A DNA stretch of 64,000 nucleotides from assembly GCF_026340565.1 (NCBI RefSeq), contig NZ_JAPEPB010000001.1, positions 1,302,001 through 1,366,000 on the forward strand. The letters run 5' to 3'. Within the stretch, counting starts at the first letter, position 1. Every line of letters starts with the position of its first letter. The notes under the pieces were generated by a model, which did not search any database, had not been told where the DNA came from, and saw only the letters and a program-made list of their open reading frames with translations. The position numbers were made by a program, and so were the translations under genes. Shown here one piece after another: positions 47,195 through 55,845 of this stretch. This stretch comes from Kitasatospora sp. NBC_01287. GTDB taxonomy: Bacteria; Actinomycetota; Actinomycetes; Streptomycetales; Streptomycetaceae.

Positions 47195-47224
47195 TGGTCA
47201 CGCATGGTCACGGATGGTGGCGAT
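47195..47224. promoter_or_regulatory. Three 10-bp direct repeats in the NRPS/hmo divergent region
   Basis: TGGTCACGCA, TGGTCACGGA and TGGTGGCGAT follow one another at 47195, 47205 and 47215, one per helical turn. They lie about 120 bases upstream of the NRPS ATG in the AT-richer 47077-47474 gap, which holds no gene. Around 47330-47355 TTGGC-type motifs recur (47330, 47343 as CTGGC, 47351) and could be SARP-like sites, but the spacing is irregular. A pathway regulator would be expected to bind here; none is encoded next to it. Confidence 0.45.
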
Positions 47225-47403
47225 CAATGTAAACAGAGGGTCACATGGGCTTGACCGTGAGCAGACGTATCAGACATGAAGATCATCAAAACAATCACTG
47301 CCGTGAAATGGTTGCGATACCTCCTCAGGTTGGCGAAATTTGCTGGCAAGTTGGCTGATTCATGTCCGAGGCGATCACTACTGAGCAGTTCGGGAGCAGA
47401 CTC

Positions 47404-47437
47404 GGTCCCGTCAGGCGGTGCGGCTCCTGACGGGACC
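47404..47437 (+). promoter_or_regulatory. Leader hairpin upstream of the hmaS remnant operon
   Basis: A perfect 12-base stem (GGTCCCGTCAGG, 47404-47415, with 47426-47437) and a 10-base loop, 38 bases before the ATG at 47475. No T run. It could be an attenuator, an RNA stabiliser or an operator. Confidence 0.6.
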
Positions 47438-47474
47438 ACCCCCAGCCCCATCAAGCGAGCAGAGGACCTCCAGC

Positions 47475-47627
47475 ATGCGTGCCTTGCCCACCGCATCCTT
47501 CCTGGCCGATCTCGACCTCGACCTCGACCTCGACCACGACCACGTGGAGTTCCACGTCGCCGACGCCGACACCGCGGCCGCCGACCTCACCGTCGCCGAG
47601 CCGCGCTCGCGGGACACCGCCCGATGA
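47475..47627 (+). pseudogene. hmaS: Remnant of 4-hydroxymandelate synthase (HmaS/HPPD-like), 50 codons
   Basis: A well-placed ATG with GAGGA upstream encodes MRALPTASFLADLDLDLDLD then HDHVEFHVADADTAAADLTV and a short basic end, stopping in an ATGA overlap with hmo. DHVEFxVADAxxAAAxL is the first strand and helix of the vicinal-oxygen-chelate fold that opens HPPD and hydroxymandelate synthases, which normally run to 350-400 residues. The gene order hmaS-hmo-hpgT is that of hydroxyphenylglycine operons. So this is best read as hmaS with an internal deletion that kept both ends and the coupling. A GACCTC hexamer repeat makes the Leu-Asp run. The alternative, a genuine 50-residue acidic peptide, is less likely. 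Confidence 0.6.
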
Positions 47628-48829
47628 GCGCCGACTCGGCGAACGCCCGGTCAGCGAACACCCAGCCCGTGGACGCCCAGCCCGCGAGCACCCAGCCCGC
47701 GAAAGCCCCGTGGGCAAGCGCCGCCGCGCTCTGCCTGGCCGAGGTCGAGGCGCGGGCGCGCGCCGTACTGCCGCCCGAGGTCTGGGACTTCGTGGCCGGC
47801 GGCAGCGGCTCCGAGTCCTCGCTGCGGGCCAACCGCGCCGCCCTGGACGAGGTCTTCCTGGCCCCCCGGATGCTGCGCGACGTCACGGCCCGCTCCACCG
47901 CCGCCCGGCTGCTGGGCGCCCAGGCCGCCCTGCCGCTCGCCGTGGCACCTGTTGCCTACCACCGACTCGCCCATCCCGAGGGCGAGTTGGCCGTGGCGCG
48001 GGCCGCCGCGAAGGCCGGGGTGCCGTTCACCGCGGCGACGCTGAGCAGCTATCCGATCGAGCGGATCACCGCGACCGGCGCCACCACCTGGTTCCAGCTC
48101 TACTGGCTGCGCGATCCGGGCCACCGCCTGGAGTTGATCCGCCGGGCCGAGGCGGCCGGCTGCACCGCCCTGGTGCTCACCGTGGACGTCCCCTGGATGG
48201 GCCGGCGGCTGCGCGACGTGCGCAACGGCTTCGCGCTGCCCGCCGGGGTGGTGGCGGCCAACCTGACCGAGGCGACCGACTCGGCCGCGCACCGCGGCGC
48301 GGCGGGCGGCTCGGCGGTCGCCACGCACACCGCCCTCGCCTTCGCACCCGACCTGACCTGGGCGGACGTCGAGCAGCTACGCGCCACCACCCGGCTGCCG
48401 ATCGTGCTCAAGGGCCTGCTGGACCCGGCGGACGCCGTGCTCGCCGCGCGGGCCGGCGCCGCCGCCGTGGTGGTCTCCAACCACGGCGGTCGCCAGCTGG
48501 ACGGCGCGGTGCCGGCCGTGCAGTTGGTCGGCGAGGTCCGGGAGGCGGTGGGCGGCGCGGTCGGCGACGCCTGCCAGGTGCTGCTCGACGGCGGCATCCG
48601 CAGCGGCCTCGACGTGCTGCGGGCGCTCGCCCGGGGCGCCGACGGCGTGCTGGTCGGGCGCCCGCTGATCTGGGGCCTGGCGGCGGACGGCGAGGCCGGG
48701 GCGCACCGCGTACTGGACCTGCTGGCCACCGAGTTCGACGACGCGCTCGGCCTGGCCGGGTGCCTCTCCCCCGCCGAAGCCCGCTCCCTGCGCACCGTGA
48801 TCCGCCCCCACCGCCTGGAGTCGCCGTGA
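47624..48829 (+). CDS. hmo: FMN-dependent alpha-hydroxy-acid oxidase (hydroxymandelate oxidase-like)
   Basis: 401 residues from the ATG in the ATGA overlap. After a Ser/Ala/Gln-rich lead of about 28 residues comes the family fold: VWDFVAGGSGSESSLRANR, PLAVAPVAYHRLAHPEGE, TWFQLYWLRDP, VDVPWMGRRLRD, the catalytic VSNHGGRQLDG with active-site His and Arg, and DGGIRSGLDVLRALARGADG for FMN phosphate binding. It oxidises an alpha-hydroxy acid, probably (4-hydroxy)mandelate, to the keto acid. The next gene is the matching aminotransferase. Confidence 0.88.
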   Translation: MSADSANARSANTQPVDAQPASTQPAKAPWASAAALCLAEVEARARAVLPPEVWDFVAGGSGSESSLRANRAALDEVFLAPRMLRDVTARSTAARLLGAQAALPLAVAPVAYHRLAHPEGELAVARAAAKAGVPFTAATLSSYPIERITATGATTWFQLYWLRDPGHRLELIRRAEAAGCTALVLTVDVPWMGRRLRDVRNGFALPAGVVAANLTEATDSAAHRGAAGGSAVATHTALAFAPDLTWADVEQLRATTRLPIVLKGLLDPADAVLAARAGAAAVVVSNHGGRQLDGAVPAVQLVGEVREAVGGAVGDACQVLLDGGIRSGLDVLRALARGADGVLVGRPLIWGLAADGEAGAHRVLDLLATEFDDALGLAGCLSPAEARSLRTVIRPHRLESP

Positions 48830-50130
48830 CCGATCTGACCACCCTGGCCCTGCTGGAGCTGCACGGCTCCCTCGCCGACCCGGCCCTGGAGTCGATGAAC
48901 TTCCTCAACGAGGTGGCCGGCCGCTACCCCGAGGCACTCTCGCTGGCGGCCGGGCGGCCGCACGAGGAGTTCTTCGAGATCGCCGACATCCACCGCTACC
49001 TGGAGCGCTACCAGCGGTATCTGACGGAGGATCAGGGCTACTCGCCGGAGCAGGCGCGCCGCGCCTTCTTCCAGTACGGCCGCACCAAGGGCATCATCCA
49101 CGAGCTGGTGGCGCGCAACCTCGCGGTGGACGAGCGGATCTCGGCCGAGCCGGAGTCGATCGTCGTCACCGTCGGCTGCCAGGAGGCGATGTTCCTGGTG
49201 CTGCGCGCGCTGCGGCGCGACGAGCGGGACGTGGTGCTGGCCGTGGCACCGACCTACGTGGGCCTGACCGGTGCGGCCAAGCTGGTCGACATGCCGGTGC
49301 TGACCGTGCCCGGCGGACCTGGCGGGATCGACCTGGCCGAGCTGGCGGCCGCCGTGCGCGGGGCCCGCGCCGAGGGTCTGCGCCCGCGCGCCTGCTACCT
49401 GCTGGCCGACCACTCCAACCCCTCCGGCCTGAGCCTGGACCTGCCGACCCGGCACGCCCTGCTCGAACTCGCCGAGCGCGAGGACCTGCTGCTGCTGGAG
49501 GACAACCCCTACGGCGTCTTCGCCAGCGGCGACCCGGCCGAGCGGCCGCCCACGCTCAAGGCGCTGGACCGGCGGCGGCGGGTGGTCCACCTCGGCTCCT
49601 ACGCCAAGACCGGACTCCCGGGCGCCCGGGTCGGGTTCGTGGTCGCCGACCAGCTGGTCACGGCGGCGGACGGCACGCAGTCGCTGCTCGCCGACGAACT
49701 CGCCAAGCTGAAGAGCATGTTGACGGTCAACACGGCGCCGATCGCGCAGGCGGTGATCGCCGGCAAGCTGCTGGAGCACGAGGGCAGTCTGGTACGGGCC
49801 AACGCGCGGGAGATCGCGCTCTACCGGGAGAACCTGGCCCACCTGCTGACCGGCCTGGCCGCCGCTTTCCCCGCCGGGTCCGGCGTCGGGTGGAACACGC
49901 CCAGCGGCGGATTCTTCCTGGTGGTGAGCGTGCCGTTCGAGGTGGACGACGCGCTGCTGGAGACCTCGGCCCGGGACTACGGGCTGCTCTGGACCCCGAT
50001 GCACCACTTCACCGAGGCACCGGAGGCGCGGCACCAACTGCGACTCGCTGTCAGTTTGCTGACGCCTGATCAGATCACCGAGGGGCTGCGGCGGCTCACC
50101 CGGCTGATCAACGACCGGCTGGACGCCTGA
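48826..50130 (+). CDS. hpgT: PLP aminotransferase (hydroxyphenylglycine transaminase-like)
   Basis: 434 residues from a GTG overlapping the hmo stop. Fold-type I class I aminotransferase: VTVGCQEAMFLVLRALRR, ADHSNPSGLSLDLPTRH, LLLLEDNPYGVF, the Schiff-base Lys in LGSYAKTGLPGARVGFV, and a late HQLRLAVSL. The N-terminal block ADPALESMNFLNEVAGRYPE, then LAAGRPHEEFF, is the pattern I associate with HpgT/PglE. It would convert (4-hydroxy)benzoylformate to (hydroxy)phenylglycine for the NRPS. Identification rests on motif memory plus the hmo partner. Confidence 0.82.
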   Translation: MTDLTTLALLELHGSLADPALESMNFLNEVAGRYPEALSLAAGRPHEEFFEIADIHRYLERYQRYLTEDQGYSPEQARRAFFQYGRTKGIIHELVARNLAVDERISAEPESIVVTVGCQEAMFLVLRALRRDERDVVLAVAPTYVGLTGAAKLVDMPVLTVPGGPGGIDLAELAAAVRGARAEGLRPRACYLLADHSNPSGLSLDLPTRHALLELAEREDLLLLEDNPYGVFASGDPAERPPTLKALDRRRRVVHLGSYAKTGLPGARVGFVVADQLVTAADGTQSLLADELAKLKSMLTVNTAPIAQAVIAGKLLEHEGSLVRANAREIALYRENLAHLLTGLAAAFPAGSGVGWNTPSGGFFLVVSVPFEVDDALLETSARDYGLLWTPMHHFTEAPEARHQLRLAVSLLTPDQITEGLRRLTRLINDRLDA

Positions 50131-50200
50131 ACGACTGAACGACTGAACGCCTGGGCGCCTGAGCGCCTGAGCGCCTGAGCGCCTGGGCAGCTGAACGACC
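50128..50200. repeat. GCGCCTGA-type short tandem repeats after hpgT
   Basis: Degenerate 9-10 base units (ACGACTGA, GCGCCTGA) repeat directly after the hpgT stop; each contains TGA. No gene. It precedes the terminator. Confidence 0.7.
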
Positions 50201-50218
50201 GACCGGTGAGCGAAAAGC

Positions 50219-50260
50219 GGCGCGGACCGCGATGATCCCCAAACCATCGCGGTCCGCGCC
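50219..50260. terminator. Strong bidirectional hairpin
   Basis: A perfect 16-base stem (50219-50234 with 50245-50260) with a 10-base loop, between the convergent hpgT and protease genes, with an AAAA on its left side for the minus strand. Confidence 0.88.
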
Positions 50261-50305
50261 CTCCGGCAGGGTCACCGCTCCCCTGCTATGCCCTGCCGGG
50301 GTCGG

Positions 50306-52315
50306 TCAGCAGGAGCCCTGATCCGTCCAGACCGACCAGGAAGCCGGCGCCCCCGGGGCGGCACCGGTGGAGTACCAGGTGGAGAGCCACTTGTGGCCGT
50401 TGTACGACACCTGGTTCCCCGGGACGTAGGAGGTACCGGCGCTCCAGGCCGCCAGGCCCGCGCAACCGCCGCCGCCACCGGCGGTGATGGTCCAGCTGAA
50501 GCCGGTGCTGCCGGAGGCGGTGCCCGAACTCGCGGTGACCGTCACCGTCGAGGTCCCCGCCGCGCTCGGCGTCCCGCTGATCAGGCCCGAGGAGCTGATC
50601 GACAGACCCGCCGGCAGGCCGCTCGCCGAGTAGGTCAGCGCGTTGCCGGCCGAGTCGCTCGCGCTCACCTGCAGCGACGCCGCGGTGCCGACCACCCCGG
50701 ACTGGTTGCCCGGCGCCCGGAAGGTGATCGTCTCGGCGCCGGCGGCGGTCACCGTCCAGCTGAAGCCGGCGCTGCCCGAGGCGGTGCCCGAACTCGCGAT
50801 CACCGTCGAGGTGCTGCTGCCCGCCGCGGTCGGGGTGCCGCTGATCAGGCCCGAGGAGCTGATCGACAGGCCCGCCGGCAGACCGGTCGCCGAGTAGGTC
50901 AGCGCCTTGCCGGCCGAGTCGCTCGCCGAGAGCTGCAGCGAGACCGCCTGGCCCACGGTCGCGCTCTGGCTGCCCGGGTTGCTCACCGTGACGCTCTCGC
51001 CGACCGTCCCCGCGGTGAAGCCGCTGGTCCCGTTCGGCGTGCCCCAGCCCGTCGGACCGTCGTAGCCGGTCCCGGCGGTGCAGTAGTAGGAGACCGAGCA
51101 GGAGCCGTTGTTGCCCGAGGTGACGTCGTTGAAGCTGCTGGTGTGGTTGTACGGGTACTGGCTCGCCCGGTCGCCCGCGTTCGGCGCGCCGGCCAGGGCC
51201 CAGACCGAGGCGATGATCGGGGAGGCCGCGCTGGTGCCGCCGTAGACGGACCAGCCGCTGCCGCCGTAGGTCTGGTAGACCGAGACGCCGGTCGCCGGGT
51301 CCGCCACCGCGGAGACGTCCGTCTCCATCCGGTTCCCGCACCCGGTGTCGTGCTGCCAGGAGGGCTTGGCGATGTAGGCCGAGCAGCCGGAGCCGGTGCC
51401 CTCGGTGGAGCTGGTGTCCCAGACCCGCTCGGTCCAGCCGCGGCTGTTGGAGGCGCGGCTGAGTGCCGTGCCACCGACCGCCGTCACGTACTGGGAGGTC
51501 GCCGGGTACTCGGCGCCGTAGTCGGAGTCGCCGGCGCTGGCCGTGATGGCCACGCCCGGGTGGTTGAAGTAGGACGCGTCGGAGGAGGTGACCGAGGAGT
51601 CCTCGTCGCCGCCGTAGCTGTTGGAGACGAACTTGGCGCCCTGCGCGACGGCCTGGTTGACCGCGGCGCCCAGGTCGGACACGTTCGCCGAGCTGGCCTC
51701 GACCAGCAGGATGTGGCAGTTCGGGCAGACCGCGCTGACCATGTCGACGTCGAGCGAGATCTCGCCGGCCCAACCGGTGTCGGGCGTCGGGTAGCTGGTG
51801 CCGCCGTTCTCGTTGATCTTCTTGAAGCAGCCGTTGGCCGTGGTGCAGGCGGGCAGCCCGTACTGCGAGCGGTAGGCGGCCAGGTCCGACTCGGCGTTCG
51901 GGTCGTCCTGCGCGTCGACGATCCCGACGGTCTGGCCCGAGCCGCCGGACGGCAGGTTGTAGGCGCTGGTCAGGTCGGTGGGGCCGTAGCCGGAGGGGGT
52001 CGCCTGCGGGGAGAGCGCCTTCTCCTGGATGTCGGTGCGCTTGAGCGCCATGCAGGCCAGCTCGCCCGGGTGGGTCGGCACGGCGCAGGAGCGCGCCACG
52101 GTGATCCCGTTCGAGCCGGCGACCGTCAGGGCCGGGGCCGCGGTCGCGGTGCCCGTGAAGGCCGTGCTGAGCGAGGCGACCAGCAGGCCGAGGACGGAGA
52201 GCGGGGCCAGCGTCGCGGACCTGGACCTGGACCTGGACCGGCGCCGGCGTGCCGGGCGGTCGTGGTCGGGACGGCCGTGGTCCGGACGATGGTGCTCCGG
52301 AGGACGGTTGTCCAT
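50306..52315 (-). CDS. Secreted sedolisin-type serine protease with Ig-like repeats and CBM
   Basis: 669 residues from the ATG at 52315 (AAAGGAG upstream). A long basic start (PARRRRSRSRSRS) leads into a signal helix (LSVLGLLVASLSTAFTG). The S53 protease domain has the Glu-x3-Asp pair in GEISLDVDMVSAVCPN and the nucleophile in VYGGTSAASPIIASVWA, plus SASAGDSDYG-like ITASAGDSDYG. There is only a short pro-region. Two putative-Ig (He_PIG-like) repeats follow, each with LPAGLSISSSGLISGTP, and then a CBM5/12-like end: AAWSAGTSYVPGNQVSYNGH with conserved Trp. It probably digests protein bound to chitin or other polysaccharide outside the cell. Confidence 0.88.
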   Translation of the reverse strand: MDNRPPEHHRPDHGRPDHDRPARRRRSRSRSRSATLAPLSVLGLLVASLSTAFTGTATAAPALTVAGSNGITVARSCAVPTHPGELACMALKRTDIQEKALSPQATPSGYGPTDLTSAYNLPSGGSGQTVGIVDAQDDPNAESDLAAYRSQYGLPACTTANGCFKKINENGGTSYPTPDTGWAGEISLDVDMVSAVCPNCHILLVEASSANVSDLGAAVNQAVAQGAKFVSNSYGGDEDSSVTSSDASYFNHPGVAITASAGDSDYGAEYPATSQYVTAVGGTALSRASNSRGWTERVWDTSSTEGTGSGCSAYIAKPSWQHDTGCGNRMETDVSAVADPATGVSVYQTYGGSGWSVYGGTSAASPIIASVWALAGAPNAGDRASQYPYNHTSSFNDVTSGNNGSCSVSYYCTAGTGYDGPTGWGTPNGTSGFTAGTVGESVTVSNPGSQSATVGQAVSLQLSASDSAGKALTYSATGLPAGLSISSSGLISGTPTAAGSSTSTVIASSGTASGSAGFSWTVTAAGAETITFRAPGNQSGVVGTAASLQVSASDSAGNALTYSASGLPAGLSISSSGLISGTPSAAGTSTVTVTASSGTASGSTGFSWTITAGGGGGCAGLAAWSAGTSYVPGNQVSYNGHKWLSTWYSTGAAPGAPASWSVWTDQGSC

Positions 52316-52516
52316 GCGGACTCCTTTGCGGAATTCGCCCTTTGGTGTGGGGGCGGACGAGGCTCGTGGACGGGGTCGCCCGCGAGCGCATCCCGCGCCG
52401 CCGAGTCGGTACCGGGGCACGGCGAACCGGGCCCCGGACGTGGTCGGGGCATCGAAGGATGGTGTGCGTGACGCGGTCGGCTGGGGTGGGGGTTGCGCAT
52501 CCCGCGTCGAGCGCAA

Positions 52517-52545
52517 AACGTAGTCGGCCCCCTGGGGCGGGTCAA
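52517..52545 (-). promoter_or_regulatory. Sigma-HrdB-type promoter of the protease gene
   Basis: On the minus strand TTGACC (52540-52545), 17-base spacer, TACGTT (52517-52522), the same -10 as the urease promoter. It leaves a leader of about 195 bases. The rest of 52316-52648 shows no gene. Confidence 0.7.
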
Positions 52546-52648
52546 TGAATCGAAGTCAAAGTGCCACCCTTGCCCTTGACTTGCTCACCCGAGGGGGGAC
52601 CCTTGACCGTGCCCCGCCAGGACTTTCCGGTCTCCGGCCCAGCCGCCC

Positions 52649-55414
52649 TCACCCGGCCGACGGACAAGCCGTCAGCCCGGCGCGGTCGCGCACGCCGAAC
52701 CGCCGGTAGAGCCGGGTGAGGCTGCCCTCGACCGACTTCACCGACACGTGCAGCGCGGCCGCGACCTGCCGGTTGGTGGCTCCCTGCCGGACCAGCGCGA
52801 CGATCTGACGCTCCAGCTCGCTCAGCGCCGGGCCCGGCCCGTCGGCGCCGTCGAGTCCGTCCAGCCGGGCCAGCCGCTCCTCGGTGTGGGCCAGCCAGGG
52901 CAGGCACTGCGCGGCGGCGAAGGCCTCGGCGGCGGCCCGCAGGTCCGCGCGGGCCGCGGCGCGGCGGCGCGCCCGGCGTTCGAGGTCGCCCAGGGTCAGC
53001 AGGGCGCGGGCGCGCTCCAGCGGGTAGGGGTGGCTGGCCGGCAGCTGGGCGCGCAGCTCGTCGGCGGCGCCGCGCGGGTCGCCGTCGCGCGCGGCGAGCA
53101 CCGCGCGGGCGCGGGCCAGGCCCAGCCGCAGCACCCGCCGGTCCAGCCGGTCCACCTCGGCGCCCGCCTCGCGCAGCAGCTGCCAGGCCGGCGCCAGGGC
53201 TCCGGACCAGGCCAGCGCCTCGACCAGGTCGGCGTCCACCAGGAAGAGCGCCGGGTCGGTGAAGCCCAGCCCGCGCAGCAGCGTGCGGCAGCGGCCCAGA
53301 TGCTCGGCCGCCCGCTGGTGGCGCCGGCCCAGCAGGTCGGCGCGGCCGAGCAGGCCCAGCGCGTAGGCGGTCCACTCGGCGTCACCGGCCGCCTCGGCGG
53401 CCAGCAGCGCCGAGGTCGCCAACTCGGTGGCGCGCTGCGCGGTGCCGCCGTTGAGCTCGGCGGCGGCGCTCAGCACCAGGCCCGGGGCCGGGGTCGGGCC
53501 CAGCTCGCGGCGCAGCCGGCCACCGCGGCGGCCCGCCTGGTAGGCCTGGACGCAGCGCCCGGCGCGCTCATGGGTGGAGGCGACCAGGTGCAGCACGTCG
53601 GCCAGGTCCTTGAGGCGCCCGGCGCTCTCGACGTCCGCGCGCAGCTGGTTGACCTCCTCGATCGCCTCGCCGACCGCGCCCGCGCGCAGCAGCCCCACCA
53701 CCAGGCAGCAGCGGATCTGGATCGAGGCGGCCCGCGGCGCGGCGGCCGGGCGCCGGGCGGCCAGCTCGGTGGCGTGGCGCAGCGAGGGCAGCACCCACTC
53801 GGGCCGCAACTGCAGTTCGATCGGGGCGCGCACCGCGATCACCTCCAGCTGCTGGGCCAGGTCGCCGCTGCGCTCGGCCTGGCGGGCGGCCTCGGCCAGC
53901 TCGGCCAGCCCCTGGTCGGGCCGCCCGGTGCTGATCGCGTGCTCGGCGCGGTGCAGTTGGACGGCGGCGCGCAGGCCCGGGGTGTCACCGGCCTCGGCCT
54001 GCGCGGCGTCCAGCAGCGCGGGGACGCCGGAGCGGTCGCCGCCCGCCAGCTCGACCAGCAGCAGCCGGGCGCCGACCCGGGCGGCCCGGTTCGCGCCGCG
54101 CAGCACGGCGTCGCAGGTCCGGCGGGCCTGGTCGGCCCGGCCCGCGTCGCGCGCGTGCCGGGCGGCGGTCAGCAGTCGGTCGGCGGCCAACTGCGGGTCG
54201 TGGTCGGTGCGTTCGGCGGCCAGCCGGGCCAGCTCGGCGGCCTGCGCGGGCGCCCCGCGGTCGACGGCCAGCTCGGCGGCGGCGGCGAGCTCGGCGGCGA
54301 GGGCGGGATCGGGCCCGGGGGTGGCCAGGGCGCGGTGCCTGGCCTTCTCCAGCGGATCGTCCAACTGCTCGGCGAGGGCGGCGTGGCACTGGCGGCGCTG
54401 GGCGCCGGTGGCGTCGGCGTAGACGAGTTCGCGCAGCAGCGGGTGGGCGAAGCGGGGCTCGCCCCCAGGGGTGCGGGTGAGCAGGCCCGCCGCGAACGCC
54501 TGGCCCAGCGCCTCCCCGGCGGGCCAGCGCGGCACCGGGCGCGCGGTGGCCGCCGGCAGCAGCTCGGCCAGCAACTCGGGTGTGAGCGCGGCCAGCTGGG
54601 CGGCGAACAGCTCACGCAGGCCGCGCGGCACCGGCAGCGGTTCGTCCGCGCCGGGCGGGGCGCACGAGCGGCGGGCCGTGCGCGCCAGGGCGAGCGCGAA
54701 GCCGGGATTGCCGCCGCTGGCCGCCGCGATCCGCTCGACCACCGGATCCCCCGGGGCCAGCCCGCCCCGCGCGCTCAGCAACTCCCCGATGACGGCGGGC
54801 GGCAGCGGATCGAGCGCGACCTCGGTCACCGGCCCGGGGAGCAGGTCCAGGCAGCCGGGCTCCGCGCCGTCCGCGAGCCGCTCGGCGGCCAGCACCGCCA
54901 CCCGCTGCCCCGCCAGCCGCCGCGCCACGAAGGCGAGCACCTGCGCGCTCGCCGGGTCCAGGCAGTGCGCGTCGTCCAGCACCAGCAGCACCGGTCTGCT
55001 CACCGCGAGCGCGCGCAGCAGTTCCAGCACCGCGAGCCGCAGCGCCAGTTGCCCGGCGGCGCCGTCACCGGCGGGCGCCCGCAGCAGCGCCGCGTCGAGC
55101 GCGGCCCGCAGGTGGGGCGCGAGGGCGGTGGAGTCGGGCTCCCACGCGTCCCGCTCGTCCCGTTCGGCGAGCGCGGCGGCGAACAGGTCGTACAGCGCCA
55201 ACTGCGGCAGCCCCGCCTCGCACGCCGCCGAGTTGCTGCGCAGCACCAGAGCCCCGGCCCGCTCCGCCTCCCCCTGCACCGCGTCCAGCACCGCCGACCT
55301 GCCGATCCCGGCCGGCCCGGTCAGCAGCACTCCCCCGCCACCGCCACCGCCGAGGCCCGCCAGGCAGCGGGCCAGGACCTCGTCACGCCCAGGTGGAGCC
55401 GTTGTGTCGCCCAT
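52649..55414 (-). CDS. LuxR-family regulator of the LAL type
   Basis: 921 residues. N-terminal AAA/NACHT-type ATPase: Walker A LLTGPAGIGRSAVLDAV (residues about 31-47), Walker B RPVLLVLDDAHCLDP. A long helical TPR-like middle follows, rich in Ala, Arg and Leu. The C-terminal LuxR HTH begins LSELERQIVALVRQGATNRQ and VAAALHVSVKSVEGSL. LAL proteins (about 900 residues) are often pathway activators. It stands between the protease and the island, next to the NRPS region, and could regulate either; no direct evidence. A 37-base repeat copy begins eight bases upstream of its ATG. Confidence 0.9.
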   Translation of the reverse strand: MGDTTAPPGRDEVLARCLAGLGGGGGGGVLLTGPAGIGRSAVLDAVQGEAERAGALVLRSNSAACEAGLPQLALYDLFAAALAERDERDAWEPDSTALAPHLRAALDAALLRAPAGDGAAGQLALRLAVLELLRALAVSRPVLLVLDDAHCLDPASAQVLAFVARRLAGQRVAVLAAERLADGAEPGCLDLLPGPVTEVALDPLPPAVIGELLSARGGLAPGDPVVERIAAASGGNPGFALALARTARRSCAPPGADEPLPVPRGLRELFAAQLAALTPELLAELLPAATARPVPRWPAGEALGQAFAAGLLTRTPGGEPRFAHPLLRELVYADATGAQRRQCHAALAEQLDDPLEKARHRALATPGPDPALAAELAAAAELAVDRGAPAQAAELARLAAERTDHDPQLAADRLLTAARHARDAGRADQARRTCDAVLRGANRAARVGARLLLVELAGGDRSGVPALLDAAQAEAGDTPGLRAAVQLHRAEHAISTGRPDQGLAELAEAARQAERSGDLAQQLEVIAVRAPIELQLRPEWVLPSLRHATELAARRPAAAPRAASIQIRCCLVVGLLRAGAVGEAIEEVNQLRADVESAGRLKDLADVLHLVASTHERAGRCVQAYQAGRRGGRLRRELGPTPAPGLVLSAAAELNGGTAQRATELATSALLAAEAAGDAEWTAYALGLLGRADLLGRRHQRAAEHLGRCRTLLRGLGFTDPALFLVDADLVEALAWSGALAPAWQLLREAGAEVDRLDRRVLRLGLARARAVLAARDGDPRGAADELRAQLPASHPYPLERARALLTLGDLERRARRRAAARADLRAAAEAFAAAQCLPWLAHTEERLARLDGLDGADGPGPALSELERQIVALVRQGATNRQVAAALHVSVKSVEGSLTRLYRRFGVRDRAGLTACPSAG

Positions 55415-55421
55415 GACGGAA

Positions 55422-55458
55422 GTCTGGCCCCTGGGCTCGGGAGTGGTCTAGTCCTTAC
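55422..55458. repeat. 37-bp direct repeat, copy 1
   Basis: Begins GTCTGGCCCCTGGGCTCGGG and ends GTCCTTAC; identical to 57921-57957. It sits in the upstream region of the LAL gene, where the promoter should be. Confidence 0.9.
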
Positions 55459-55845
55459 GGCCCTTAGGGCTCGCACCGTTCGGGGAGGCCGACCGGCGGG
55501 TGCCGGCCGGCGTGCCCTGGGTGCTCTGAGTCTGACCGGGGCCGACTGCTGGGGTTCAGTGACACGGGGCGGCCACGGGAACGCGGGCGTTCGACGCTGA
55601 AATCGGGGCCGAGCTCCCCGCGGTGAGGCGCCGGCCTGGTCGGTGGGTGGGAGCGCGACCCGGCCCCGTTGGTTCCCTGGCGGCGAGTTCGGGATGAACT
55701 GTCTGCTCGTCATAAAACGGCTTGCGGTGGGTGAAGTCCATGACCAAGCTAACGCTGGACGCGTGGTTCCGCGAACACGGCGTCGCCGTCGGATGACCTG
55801 TCTGACCTGTCTGACCTGCCATTATTCCCATACGGAGATGAATGA
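55459..55845. other. Non-coding left part of the island
   Basis: About 390 bases with no convincing gene on either strand. A CCTGTCTGA-type triplication occurs at about 55796-55818. Minus-strand frames here are arginine-rich shadows. Confidence 0.4.

Noticed and set aside
47475..47627. A RiPP precursor peptide coupled to an FMN oxidase
   Set aside because: Considered because of the small size and coupling, but the sequence fits the HmaS/HPPD N-terminus and the gene order fits the hydroxyphenylglycine pathway; no RiPP modifying enzyme is near.
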